Source: Brevundimonas bullata (GTDB lineage Bacteria; Pseudomonadota; Alphaproteobacteria; Caulobacterales; Caulobacteraceae). Taken from it: 64,000 nt of DNA. Under the pieces are notes generated by a model, which was not told where the DNA came from, did not search any database, and saw nothing but the letters and a program-made list of their open reading frames with translations. Position 1 is the stretch's first letter; each line of letters begins with the position of its first letter. The position numbers and the translations under genes are program-made. Positions 40,041-51,528 of the stretch are shown here, piece by piece. Where the stretch lies: NCBI RefSeq assembly GCF_003350205.1, contig NZ_QLLC01000011.1, positions 1 through 64,000 of the forward strand. Reading direction: 5' to 3'.

Positions 40041-41720
40041 ATGACCGATACGAAGACGCCCGCTTCCGAGGTTGCGGCCCTGCAGCCGTCGCCGAAAGGC
40101 CTGGGCGTTCTGAAGGCGGCGTTTCACGAGCGACGCACCTTGGCCATGCTGCTGCTGGGCTTTTCCGCCGGCCTGCCCTTCGCCATGCTGTTCGGCACCT
40201 TGAACGCCTGGCTGTCGGATGCCGGCGTGTCGGTGGCCACTATCGGCATCCTGTCCTGGGTCGGCTTGTTCGGCGCCTTCAAATTTCTCTGGTCGCCTTC
40301 GGTCGGCCTGACGCCGCCGATCATCGGCAGGATGGGGCGGCGTCGGTCGTGGCTGATCCTGTGTCAGGTCGTTGTGGTGGGGGCGCTGCTGACCATCGCC
40401 TTGTCGCATCCGGGCACGGGCGCGATCGCCGTGCTGGCGGGCGCGGCGGCGCTCGGTGCCTTCGCCTCGGCCACACAGGACATCGTCATCGACACCTGGC
40501 GAATCGAGGTCGCCGACGAACGCGTGCCAGTGGACCTGCTGTCGACGGTCTATCAATTGGGTTTCCGCACTGCGGCCCTGATCGGCGGGGCGGGCGCCCT
40601 GGTTCTGGCGGACACCCTGGGCTGGTCGGCGACCTTTGTCATCGGCGCCGGTCTGATGGGCCTGGGGCTGTTGGGCACGCTGATCGCGCCCGAGCCCAAG
40701 CCGGCGCCCAGGCAGGCCATCGCCCGCGAACGCATCGGTTCGCCGCGTCTGCGCATGATGGCGCTGGCCGCCACCCTGCTTGCCTGGGCCTGGGCCGCCT
40801 TCATGCTGATCCGCTTCATGGTCACGGCGCTAAGCGTCACGCCGGCGCCGAGCGCGGGCGAGTTCACCGCCACCTGGGGCCCGTGGATCGTCGGCGGCGC
40901 CGTCATCCTGCCCGCAGCCCTGGCCGGGCTGATTGTCTGGCGGGGCGGCAAGACTGGGCCGGTTCAGGTGGAACGCGACGCGCCGCCGTTCTTGAACACC
41001 CTCTACGACGCCATTCTGGCGCCTCTGGTTGAGTTGATGGGGCGTCTGGGCTGGGGCGCGATCATCGTCCTGGGCCTGATTCTGACCTACCGCATCACCG
41101 ACGGCGTCTGGGGGCCGTTCGCCTTCCCCTTCTACATGGGCGACACAGGCGGAGCCCTGGGGCACACCAAGACCGAGATCGCCCTGGCCTCCAAGACCTT
41201 CGGCGTGGTCATGACCATCCTCGGCATCGGGCTCGGCGGTTGGGCCCTGCTCGTTATTGGGCGGATGGCCAGTCTGCTGCTGGGCGCCGCCTTGTCGGCG
41301 GCCACCAATCTGCTGATGATGGATCTGGCTCTGGGCGCGCCGGTCATCCACGGTTTCATGCAGATCAGCGGCCTCTACAAGCTGTTCGGCCTGTTCCACG
41401 TGGGCGAGCCTCTGGCGCGTTTGATGCTGGCCATTGCGGGCGAGAACATCGCCGGCGGTTTCGCGGGCGCGGCCTTCGTCGCCTATCTGTCGGCCTTGTC
41501 GAACAAGATGTTCGGCGCCGTCCAATTCGCGGTGTTCACTTCGCTGGCCCTGCTGATCGGGACTCTTGGTCGGGGGGCTCTGGGCGAATTGATCGAGCAT
41601 CAGGGCTATGCCGCCATGTTCGTCATCGCCGCCTGGCTGGGCGTCATCGCCGTCGTCTTCTGCGCGATGGAGTGGGTGCGTCTGACGGCCGAGCGTCGCC
41701 GTCTGAACCTGGAAACCTGA
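40041..41720 (+). CDS. AmpG-like MFS permease
   Basis: A 559-residue major facilitator protein of the AmpG (muropeptide permease/PAT) type with about 12-14 helices. FSAGLPFAMLFGTLNAWLSDAGVSVATIG is a strong AmpG signature, with FASATQDIVIDTWRIEV and TDGVWGPFAFPFYM later. AmpG imports anhydromuropeptides for cell-wall recycling; substrate here is inferred from sequence only. It is convergent with maeB, separated by a bidirectional hairpin. Confidence 0.85.
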   Translation: MTDTKTPASEVAALQPSPKGLGVLKAAFHERRTLAMLLLGFSAGLPFAMLFGTLNAWLSDAGVSVATIGILSWVGLFGAFKFLWSPSVGLTPPIIGRMGRRRSWLILCQVVVVGALLTIALSHPGTGAIAVLAGAAALGAFASATQDIVIDTWRIEVADERVPVDLLSTVYQLGFRTAALIGGAGALVLADTLGWSATFVIGAGLMGLGLLGTLIAPEPKPAPRQAIARERIGSPRLRMMALAATLLAWAWAAFMLIRFMVTALSVTPAPSAGEFTATWGPWIVGGAVILPAALAGLIVWRGGKTGPVQVERDAPPFLNTLYDAILAPLVELMGRLGWGAIIVLGLILTYRITDGVWGPFAFPFYMGDTGGALGHTKTEIALASKTFGVVMTILGIGLGGWALLVIGRMASLLLGAALSAATNLLMMDLALGAPVIHGFMQISGLYKLFGLFHVGEPLARLMLAIAGENIAGGFAGAAFVAYLSALSNKMFGAVQFAVFTSLALLIGTLGRGALGELIEHQGYAAMFVIAAWLGVIAVVFCAMEWVRLTAERRRLNLET

Positions 41721-41733
41721 CGCCCAAACGCAA

Positions 41734-41757
41734 AGAGGCGGCCCGAAGGCCGCCTCT
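41734..41757. terminator. Hairpin between convergent MFS and maeB
   Basis: AGAGGCGGCC-CGAA-GGCCGCCTCT, a perfect 10-bp stem between the two convergent stops (41720 and 41782). T tracts are weak on both sides. Confidence 0.7.
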
Positions 41758-41781
41758 CAACGTCTTGTCGGCTTTGAGCGG

Positions 41782-44061
<2,280 letters not shown>

Positions 44062-44150
44062 TTCGATCTCGGGAAGGGCAGGCGCCCGTCGTTCCTAGAT
44101 CGTGGGAGGGGTGGGGACAACCGTTGACGCAGCGTCAGGCCGACGATTGC

Positions 44151-44996
44151 TCAGCTTTGTGGCAATAGCCCCGTACGCTCGATCTCGACAGGGCCGGTCA
44201 TGAAGACGTGGCCGGACGCCTCGTCCCAGTCGATGGTCAGTTCCCCGCCGTCGACCACGACGGTCGCCTTGCGGTCGGTCAGGCCGCGTCGGGCGGTCGC
44301 CACCAAGGCGGCGCAGGCGCCGGTGCCGCAGGCCAGGGTCAGCCCCGCGCCGCGCTCCCAGACCCGCAGCCGGATATGATTGCGGTCGATGACCTTGGCG
44401 AAGCCGACGTTGACGCCTTCCGGGAACAGCGGGTGATGCTCGATCAACGAGCCCGAGCCGCGCACGAAGGCGTCGTCCTGCTGGTCGGTGAAGAAGACCA
44501 CGTGCGGATTGCCCATGGAGACCGCGCCGGGCGTGTGCAGCAGCGGCGCATCAATTGGTCCGACCTGAAGTTCGATGCCGCGCGTGTCCATCTCCTCGGC
44601 CAGCGGGACCTCGGTCCAGTCGAGGCGGGGTTGGCCCATGTCCACCGTCACCTGATGATCGCCTGCCCGCCGCGCCGTCGTCGGTCCGGCGAGGGTGTCG
44701 ATGATCACTTCTTCCTTGTCGGTGGCTTCCAGCAGCAGCCAGCCGACGCAGCGCAGGGCGTTGCCGCAGGTCTGCACCATCGAGCCGTCGGCGTTCCATA
44801 CGCGCATGAAGGCGTCCGCCGTCTCGGAAGGCTCGACGCCGATCAGTTGGTCGCAGCCCCCGGTCGGCGACGCGGGGTCGCACAGGGCGCGCACCTGATC
44901 CTCGGTCGGATGAAAGCCCTCCTCGAAGGCCTGGACGACGATGAAGGCGTTTCCGGCGCCGTTCATGCGGATATAGGGGCGGGGCGTGTGGCTCAT
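44151..44996 (-). CDS. dapF: Diaminopimelate epimerase
   Basis: A 281-residue epimerase converting LL- to meso-diaminopimelate for lysine and peptidoglycan synthesis. The two catalytic cysteines are in QTCGNALRCVG and LACGTGACAA; N-terminal MNGAGNAFIVV and GNPHVVFF also fit. I prefer ATG 44996 (AAGG 5 bases upstream, MSHTPRPY); ATG 45008 is equally possible and adds 4 residues. It is divergent from the ion channel gene with about 37 bases between. Confidence 0.95.
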   Translation of the reverse strand: MSHTPRPYIRMNGAGNAFIVVQAFEEGFHPTEDQVRALCDPASPTGGCDQLIGVEPSETADAFMRVWNADGSMVQTCGNALRCVGWLLLEATDKEEVIIDTLAGPTTARRAGDHQVTVDMGQPRLDWTEVPLAEEMDTRGIELQVGPIDAPLLHTPGAVSMGNPHVVFFTDQQDDAFVRGSGSLIEHHPLFPEGVNVGFAKVIDRNHIRLRVWERGAGLTLACGTGACAALVATARRGLTDRKATVVVDGGELTIDWDEASGHVFMTGPVEIERTGLLPQS

Positions 44997-45045
44997 GACG
45001 GCCTTCATATAGGATTTCTCGCCAGTTCATGTATCGCTGGCGTCG

Positions 45046-45849
45046 ATGACGTCCGAACACAGCGACAGCGGCAAACACCAGGGTCTGAGGCTGAGGGCGC
45101 GGCTACGCTATCTCTATCACGGGACCCAGCCCAAGGCGGTCAAGTTCCGCCTGATGGTCATCGTCATCGACATCGCCATCATCGGCTTCTTCCTGGCCAC
45201 GCCGATCCTGAAGGAGGCGGGCTGGGTCTTCTACGTCGCCGACTATGTCGTCGCCACCATCCTGGGCCTGGACCTGGCGGCGCGGGCCTATGCCTATTCC
45301 GACATCAAGGACTGGCTGAAGCGGCCGATTGTCTGGATCGACCTGTTCGTCCTGGCCACCCTGCTCTTCCCGGTCTGGCTGGCCAACCTCGGCTTCCTGC
45401 GGCTGCTGCGATTGTGGAGCCTGCTGAACAGCGACCTGTTCTGGCGCACCATCGGTCGCCGGTTCGACGACACGCGGGTCGAGGAAATCACCCGAGCCCT
45501 GGCCGCTCTGATCACCTTCGTCTTCGTCGTGACCGGCTTCGTCTATGCCTATTTCCGGGGCAAGGCCGAGCACATCAACGGCTATCTGGACGCCCTCTAT
45601 TTCACTGTGGCGACGCTGACGACCACAGGGTTCGGCGACATCACCCTGCCGGGCAACGGAGGGCGGGTCGTCTCCATCATCGTCATGCTGGTGGGCATCA
45701 CCCTGTTCATCCGCCTGGCCCAGACCCTGATCCGGCCGCACAAGGTCAAGTTCCCCTGCCCCGTCTGCGGCCTGCAGAAGCACGACCCCGACGCTGTCCA
45801 CTGCAAGGCCTGCGGCGAGATTCTGTGCATCCCGGACGACGGCGCCTGA
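45046..45849 (+). CDS. Six-helix potassium-channel-like protein with zinc ribbon
   Basis: A 267-residue channel. Five or six membrane spans (about 35-52, 61-79, 95-112, 150-169 and 205-224, plus a possible S4-like LGFLRLLRLWSLL at 115-127 with R119 and R122). The selectivity loop TTTGFGD is at 192-198, a K+-type filter. The C-terminus carries a four-cysteine ribbon, C238-x2-C241 and C253-x2-C256, plus C261. The ribbon on a K+ channel is unusual; it may sense metal or redox state or drive assembly. The start is ATG 45046; no clear ribosome-binding site is visible. Confidence 0.85.
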   Translation: MTSEHSDSGKHQGLRLRARLRYLYHGTQPKAVKFRLMVIVIDIAIIGFFLATPILKEAGWVFYVADYVVATILGLDLAARAYAYSDIKDWLKRPIVWIDLFVLATLLFPVWLANLGFLRLLRLWSLLNSDLFWRTIGRRFDDTRVEEITRALAALITFVFVVTGFVYAYFRGKAEHINGYLDALYFTVATLTTTGFGDITLPGNGGRVVSIIVMLVGITLFIRLAQTLIRPHKVKFPCPVCGLQKHDPDAVHCKACGEILCIPDDGA

Positions 45850-45966
45850 TCGCCCTGCGACCAAAGATGACAGGCTTGTAAGATTTCCGCCGCTTGCCGC
45901 CGCCGTCGCCTCTCGCCAAGGTGCCGACAAATTTCGTTGGGGCCCAATTCTGTTGGGAATGAAAAC

Positions 45967-48144
45967 ATGATCCGCACTCTGGCGTCCGCCGCCGCCCTTC
46001 TTCTCGCCGCCGGAGCCGCACCCGTCGCCATGGCCCATTCGTCTGAAACGCCCGCCGCCGCCGCATCCACGCCGGGCTTTGCGACCAGCGAGGCGACCGA
46101 CCCCTATATCTGGCTGGAAGAGGTCGAGGGCGAGCGCGCCATGGACTGGGTCAAGGCCCACAACGCGACCTCGCTGGGCACGCTGCAAGGCGACCCGCGC
46201 TATGAAACCCTGCACCAGCAGGCCCTGGACATCGTCCAGTCGCGCGACCGCATCCCCTCGCCGGGCTTCACCCACGACGGCCACGTCGACAACTTCTGGC
46301 AGGACGCCGAGCACGTGCGCGGCATCTGGCGCCGCACGACTCTGGACTCCTATCGCACCGACGCCCCGACCTGGGAGACCATCCTCGACATCGACGCTCT
46401 GTCGGCCGCCGAGGGCAAGAACTGGGTCTATAAGGGCGCGACCTGCCTGGCGCCCGAGGAACGCTACTGCCTGCTGTCCCTCTCCGACGGCGGCAAGGAC
46501 GCGGTGACGATCCGCGAGTTCGACAGCGTGACCAAGACCTTCGTGGACGGCGGTTTCAACCTGCCGGAATCCAAGGGCGGCGTGACATGGATCGACAAGG
46601 ACACGGTCCTGATCTCGCGCGACTTCGGCGAGGGCTCGCTGACGGACTCGGGCTATCCGCGCACCGTCCGCCTGATGAAGCGCGGCCAGAGCGTCGATCA
46701 GGCGGTCGAGGTCTTCGCCGGCCAGAAGACCGACGTCTCCGTCTCCGGCTACACCCTGCGCGACGCGGACGGCGTGGTGCAGGCCGTGCTGCTCAACCGC
46801 GGGATCAACTTCTACGAAAGCGAAACCTGGCGCCTGAACGCCGACGGCACGACGACCCAGCTGGCCCTGCCGCTCAAGTCCAGCATCAACGCCCTGGTCG
46901 CCGGCCAGATGGTGGTGACGACGGATCAGGACTGGACCGCGCCCTCGGGTCAGGAATTCAAGACCGGCGACGTCATCGCCTGGAACCTGCAAGCCTGGCT
47001 GGCCGATCCCAAGACCCCCGCGCAACTGGTCATCCGTCCGGGCGAGCGCGAGGCGATCGAGGGCATCAACGCCACCCGCAACACCCTGGTCGTGGCGCTG
47101 TATGAAAACGTGCGCGGCTCAGTCTACGTCTATCGTCCGAACCCTGCTGGTGAATGGGCGCGTAACCGTCTGGACCTGCCGCAGAACGTCACCGTCGGCG
47201 TCGGCTCGGCCTCGGAACAGGACGACAAGATCTTCGTCAGCGTCGCCGGCTATCTGAACCCGTCCAGCCTCTATCTGGCTGATGCGGCGACCGGCGCGGT
47301 CAGCCTGACCAAGTCCCTGCCCGCCAAGTTCGACGCGACCGGCATGAAGGTGGATCAGTTCGAGGCCCGTTCGGCCGACGGCACCATGATCCCCTATTTC
47401 GTCGTCCATAAGGACGCCATGGCCATGGACGGGTCCAACCCAACGCTGCTCTACGGCTACGGCGGCTTCCAGTCGTCGCTGCTGCCGGGCTATTCGCCGA
47501 CGGTCGGCAAGCTGTGGCTGGAGCGCGGCGGCGTCTATGTCATCGCCAATACGCGCGGCGGCGGCGAGTTCGGACCCAAGTGGCACCAGGCGGCCCAGCA
47601 GGAAAACCGCCAGCGCGCCCACGAGGACTTCCAGGCCGTGGCCCAGGACCTGATCACGCGCGGCATCACCAGCCAGCCGCACCTCGGGATCATGGGTGGC
47701 TCGCAAGGCGGCCTGTTCATGGGGGCCATGCTGACCCAGCGCCCGGACCTGATCAACGCCGCCGTCATCCAGGTGCCCCTGTTCGACATGCTGCGCTTCC
47801 ACAAGCTGCTGGCCGGCGCCTCGTGGATCGGCGAATACGGCAACCCGGACATCCCCGAACAGCGCGCCTGGATCGAGCAATACTCGCCTTATCAGCGCCT
47901 GGCGGCGGGCCAGCCCTATCCCGAGGTCTTCATCCACACCTCGACCAAGGACGACCGCGTCCACCCCGGTCACGCCCGCAAGGCGGCGGCGCGTCTGGAG
48001 GAACTGGGCTACCCGGTCCTCTTCTATGAAAACACCGACGGCGGCCACGCCGCCGGCGCCAACCTGCGCGAAACGGCCCGCCGCATCGCGCTGGAATACA
48101 CCTATCTGACGCGCCGCCTGATGGACGAACCGGCGAAGCCGTAA
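45967..48144 (+). CDS. Prolyl oligopeptidase family S9 peptidase 1
   Basis: A 725-residue secreted serine peptidase of the S9A/prolyl endopeptidase type. Signal peptide IRTLASAAALLLAAGAAPVAMA; N-terminal beta-propeller (TSEATDPYIWLEEVEGERAMDWVKAHN); C-terminal alpha/beta hydrolase with nucleophile S579 (GGSQGG), the Asp region STKDDRVHPGHA and His in DGGHAAG. It is followed by a closely similar paralogue. Substrate and localisation (periplasm or outside) are inferred. Confidence 0.93.
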   Translation: MIRTLASAAALLLAAGAAPVAMAHSSETPAAAASTPGFATSEATDPYIWLEEVEGERAMDWVKAHNATSLGTLQGDPRYETLHQQALDIVQSRDRIPSPGFTHDGHVDNFWQDAEHVRGIWRRTTLDSYRTDAPTWETILDIDALSAAEGKNWVYKGATCLAPEERYCLLSLSDGGKDAVTIREFDSVTKTFVDGGFNLPESKGGVTWIDKDTVLISRDFGEGSLTDSGYPRTVRLMKRGQSVDQAVEVFAGQKTDVSVSGYTLRDADGVVQAVLLNRGINFYESETWRLNADGTTTQLALPLKSSINALVAGQMVVTTDQDWTAPSGQEFKTGDVIAWNLQAWLADPKTPAQLVIRPGEREAIEGINATRNTLVVALYENVRGSVYVYRPNPAGEWARNRLDLPQNVTVGVGSASEQDDKIFVSVAGYLNPSSLYLADAATGAVSLTKSLPAKFDATGMKVDQFEARSADGTMIPYFVVHKDAMAMDGSNPTLLYGYGGFQSSLLPGYSPTVGKLWLERGGVYVIANTRGGGEFGPKWHQAAQQENRQRAHEDFQAVAQDLITRGITSQPHLGIMGGSQGGLFMGAMLTQRPDLINAAVIQVPLFDMLRFHKLLAGASWIGEYGNPDIPEQRAWIEQYSPYQRLAAGQPYPEVFIHTSTKDDRVHPGHARKAAARLEELGYPVLFYENTDGGHAAGANLRETARRIALEYTYLTRRLMDEPAKP

Positions 48145-48153
48145 CCCCTCCCC

Positions 48154-48277
48154 GCTCATCCCCGCGGAGGCGGGGACCCAGGTTTGAGCCTCACGCTCAG
48201 ACCTGGGATACGAGCGAGCGTCACAGCGGCGGCTGGTTGAGCCAAAGTTCTGGGTCCCCGCCTCCGCGGGGATGAGC
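48154..48277. repeat. Inverted-arm palindromic element (Q3)
   Basis: Arms 48154-48181 and 48250-48277 are exact inverted copies of 28 bases, each with an inner palindrome (CCCCGCGGAGGCGGGG type). 124 bases between the two peptidase genes. The end of the right arm runs directly into GGAGAAAATC, the ribosome-binding site of the second peptidase. Confidence 0.88.
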
Positions 48278-48287
48278 GGAGAAAATC

Positions 48288-50483
48288 ATGAAGTCCCTGT
48301 TCCTGTCCGCCGCCCTGCCGGTGCTTATCCTCGCCGCGGGTCCCGCCCTGGCCCTGGCGCCGACCGACCCGACCGCCGCCGCCGCGACCAATCCCCCGCC
48401 GCACTTCCCGCGCGACCTGTCGCCCGAGGGGGTCAAGGCCGCCGACGATCACCTGGCGCTGGAAGAGGTGGACGGGGCCGAGGCGCGGGCCTTCGTCGCC
48501 GCTTCGAACGAGAAGGCGTTGGCCGCCCTGACCGGCGACCGCCGCTACGAGCCCTTCCGCCAGCAGGCCGAGGCTATCCTGACGGCCACCGACCGCATTC
48601 CCGGCGTCAACTTCCTGGGCGAAGGCCTCGGCAACTTCTGGCAGGACGCAGCCAATCCCAAGGGCGTCTGGCGTCGCACGACCCTTGACAGCTATCGCAC
48701 CGCCCAGCCCCAGTGGGAGACGCTGATCGACATCGACGCCCTGGCCAAGGCTGAGGGCCGCGACTGGGTGTTCAAGGGCGCCGACTGCCTGGCCCCGGAC
48801 GAGACCCGCTGCCTGATCAACCTGTCGGACGGCGGCAAGGACGCCGTGACAGTCCGCGAGTTCGACCTGACGACCAAGACCTTCGTCGAGAACGGTTTCG
48901 TCATCCCCGAAGGCAAGCACCGCCTGACCTGGCTGGATCGCGACACCCTGCTGATCGCCACCGACTTCGGTCCCAACACCATGACGGAGTCGGGCTATCC
49001 CTTCATCGTCAAATCCCTGAAGCGCGGGCAGCCTCTGGCCCAGGCGACCGAGGTCTATCGCGGCCAGCAGTCCGACGGCGGCTACGGCGTCTCGCCCATG
49101 GTCTTCCGTGATAAGGCCGGCGCGGTCGAGGCCGTCCTGTTCAGCCGCCCGCTGGACACCTTCCGCTCGGAAATCTGGCGTCTGGCGGACGGCAAGCCGG
49201 TCAAGCTGAACCTGCCGGAACGCGTCGCTGTCGAAGGCGTCATGGCCGGCAATCTGATCTTCTCGCCGGATCAGGCCTGGAGCTTCGACGGTCAGGACTA
49301 TGCCGCCGGTTCCCTGCTGTCCCTGCCGCTCGGGGTTCTGGGACCTGTCCGGCTCGATATCGCCATCGGCGCCCAGCGGGCGACCGTCTTCACGCCTTCG
49401 CCGCGCCAGTCGCTGCAAAACGTGACGGTCTTCTCTGACAGCATCGTCACGGTGATCGCCGACAACGTCGTCGGCACGCTGAAGCGCTTCACCCCGAGCG
49501 CGAACGGCTGGACCGTGACCGAACTGGCCGTCCCCGCCAACAGCGCTGTGGGTCTGGGCGACAGCTCCAAGTCGAAGGGCCAGGTCTTCGTCTCGACGCA
49601 GGGCTTCCTGACGCCGCCGACCCTCAGCCTGGCCGACGTCGCCGCCGCCGCCCTGACCGAGCTGAAGTCGGCCCCGGCCAAGTTCGACGCCTCGACCCAT
49701 GTGGTCGAGCAGTTCGAGGCGACCTCGAGCGACGGGACGAAGATCCCCTACTTCGTCACCCGGCCCAGGGACCTGGCGATGGACGGGACCGGCCCGACCA
49801 TCCTGTTCGGCTACGGCGGCTTCCAGGCCAGCTTCCCGCCCGCCTACAAGCCCGAGATGGGCAAGCTCTGGCTCGAAAACGGCGGCGTCTTCGTCCAGGC
49901 CAATATCCGCGGCGGCGGCGAGTTCGGTCCCGCCTGGCACCAGGCGGCCCTGCGTGAGGACCGCCAGCGCGCCTTCGACGACTTCGCCGCCGTGGCCCGC
50001 GATCTGGAACAGCGCAAGATCACCAGCCCGCGCCACCTGGGCATCTATGGCCGCTCGAACGGCGGGGTCCTGACGAGCGTGTCGATCACCCAGCACCCGG
50101 AACTGTTCAATGCGGCGGTGATCGAGAGCCCGCTGATCGACATGCTGCGCTATCAGGACCTGCCCGCCGGCGCCTCGTGGATCGGCGAATACGGCGATCC
50201 GCGCATCCCCGCCGACGCCGAATTCATCGCCCGCTACTCGGCCTATCAGCAGCTGCGGCCCGAGGCGAAGTACCCGCGCGTCTACATCACCACCAATACG
50301 CGCGACGACCGGGTCCACCCCGGCCACGCCCGCAAGTTCGCCGCGCGCCTGGGCGAGCAGGGCCATGACCACCTCTATTTCGAGGACACGGCCGGCGGTC
50401 ACTCCAACGACGCCGACCCGGTCGCCAACGCCCGCCGCTGGGCCCGGCACTACGTCTATCTCAGCCAGCAGTTGATGGACTGA
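48288..50483 (+). CDS. Prolyl oligopeptidase family S9 peptidase 2
   Basis: A 731-residue paralogue of the preceding gene with signal peptide KSLFLSAALPVLILAAGPALA. Shares blocks such as SDGGKDAVTVREFDLTTKTFV and GEYGDPRIP. Nucleophile S590 in GRSNGG, Asp in NTRDDRVHPGHA, His in GGHSND. The tandem arrangement implies local duplication followed by divergence; the intervening and following spacers are palindromic elements. Confidence 0.93.
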   Translation: MKSLFLSAALPVLILAAGPALALAPTDPTAAAATNPPPHFPRDLSPEGVKAADDHLALEEVDGAEARAFVAASNEKALAALTGDRRYEPFRQQAEAILTATDRIPGVNFLGEGLGNFWQDAANPKGVWRRTTLDSYRTAQPQWETLIDIDALAKAEGRDWVFKGADCLAPDETRCLINLSDGGKDAVTVREFDLTTKTFVENGFVIPEGKHRLTWLDRDTLLIATDFGPNTMTESGYPFIVKSLKRGQPLAQATEVYRGQQSDGGYGVSPMVFRDKAGAVEAVLFSRPLDTFRSEIWRLADGKPVKLNLPERVAVEGVMAGNLIFSPDQAWSFDGQDYAAGSLLSLPLGVLGPVRLDIAIGAQRATVFTPSPRQSLQNVTVFSDSIVTVIADNVVGTLKRFTPSANGWTVTELAVPANSAVGLGDSSKSKGQVFVSTQGFLTPPTLSLADVAAAALTELKSAPAKFDASTHVVEQFEATSSDGTKIPYFVTRPRDLAMDGTGPTILFGYGGFQASFPPAYKPEMGKLWLENGGVFVQANIRGGGEFGPAWHQAALREDRQRAFDDFAAVARDLEQRKITSPRHLGIYGRSNGGVLTSVSITQHPELFNAAVIESPLIDMLRYQDLPAGASWIGEYGDPRIPADAEFIARYSAYQQLRPEAKYPRVYITTNTRDDRVHPGHARKFAARLGEQGHDHLYFEDTAGGHSNDADPVANARRWARHYVYLSQQLMD

Positions 50484-50490
50484 GCCCGCG

Positions 50491-50594
50491 CGTCATCCCG
50501 GAAGCGGCGCAGCCGCTATCCGGGACCGCTAGGGGCGCTGACGTCTGCGTCTTGGGCGGTCCCGGCTCTCCGCTTCGCTGCGGCCGGGATGACG
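50491..50594. repeat. Inverted-arm palindromic element (Q4)
   Basis: Arms 50491-50529 and 50556-50594 are imperfect inverted copies (CGTCATCCCGG..GGGACCGC / GCGGTCCCGG..CCGGGATGACG), starting 8 bases after the peptidase 2 stop. It appears to be a diverged member of the Q group. Confidence 0.8.
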
Positions 50595-50699
50595 TGAAGG
50601 GAGCGCGGCCTCAAGCAGCCCGAAGGGCGATAGGCCAAGGATAATGTCCTTCACGGTTTTATGAGCGGCGCGGACGGATCGAGGGGCTAGGATCGCCAG

Positions 50700-51455
50700 A
50701 TGACGGCACGGGGTTCGATCAGGTTTGGGGTGATGGCGGCGGCCCTCGCGGGCGTCGGCCTTCTGACCGCCGCGGCCTCGCCGCCGCGCGAGCGCGACGC
50801 GACGGTCCAGCCGGTGGTGGTCGAGCTGTTCACCGCCCAGGGCTGCTCCGGCTGCCCCGACGCCAACCGCACCCTGGAGGCAGTGGCCAATGAGCCAGGC
50901 GTCATCGCCCTGACCTACGGCGTGGGTTACTGGGATTATCTCGGCTGGTCCGACACCTTCGCCAAACCCGAGTTCGCCGCCCGTCAGCAGGCCTATCGTC
51001 AGGCGCTGAGGTTGAGGAACGTCTCGACGCCCCAGGTGGTGATCGACGGTCGTCGTCACCTGTCGGGGGCCCGCCCGCCTGAGCTTCAGGCCGCCATCGA
51101 CGCCGAGGCCGCCGCCCGCCTGTGGCCGCCCGAGATCGAGTTCCGCGAAACCGGCGACCGGGTCGGCGTCGGCTCGGGCCGACCCCCCGTCGGCGGCGCC
51201 GAGGTCATGGCCGTGGTCTATCAACCTGGCCTGCAGACGGTCGAGGTCAAACAGGGCGACAATCGCGGCCAGGCCGTGCGCCACGTCAATGTGGTGCGCG
51301 AAATACGACGACTGGGCGACTGGACCGGGCGTCCGGTTCTTTTTGCTCTTCCGGCCGATTCCGCCTCTGAAGACAACGTCGTAGTGCTGGTTCAGGCCAA
51401 GACGGACCGCCGCATTCTGTCGGCGGCTCGTCGGTCGGAACCGAGGGCCGATTGA
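50700..51455 (+). CDS. DUF1223 thioredoxin-fold secreted protein
   Basis: A 251-residue protein with a signal peptide or anchor (FGVMAAALAGVGLLTAAAS). The DUF1223 domain starts VVELFTAQGCSGCPDANRTL, with a thioredoxin-like CxxC (CSGC), and continues with GVGYWDYLGWSDTFAKPEFAARQQAY. The function is unknown; periplasmic redox work is inferred. It lies between element Q4 and kup. Confidence 0.88.
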   Translation: MTARGSIRFGVMAAALAGVGLLTAAASPPRERDATVQPVVVELFTAQGCSGCPDANRTLEAVANEPGVIALTYGVGYWDYLGWSDTFAKPEFAARQQAYRQALRLRNVSTPQVVIDGRRHLSGARPPELQAAIDAEAAARLWPPEIEFRETGDRVGVGSGRPPVGGAEVMAVVYQPGLQTVEVKQGDNRGQAVRHVNVVREIRRLGDWTGRPVLFALPADSASEDNVVVLVQAKTDRRILSAARRSEPRAD

Positions 51456-51528
51456 ACCGCTGACGGAAAGCGGTTAAAGGCCCGCCGCTCTTGATGGGCG
51501 CGCCCTTCGCGCGACCCGGAGGTTATGC

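Noticed and set aside
48156..50450. Long minus-strand frame over peptidase 2
   Set aside because: Antisense shadow; begins in the palindromic element and has no motif.
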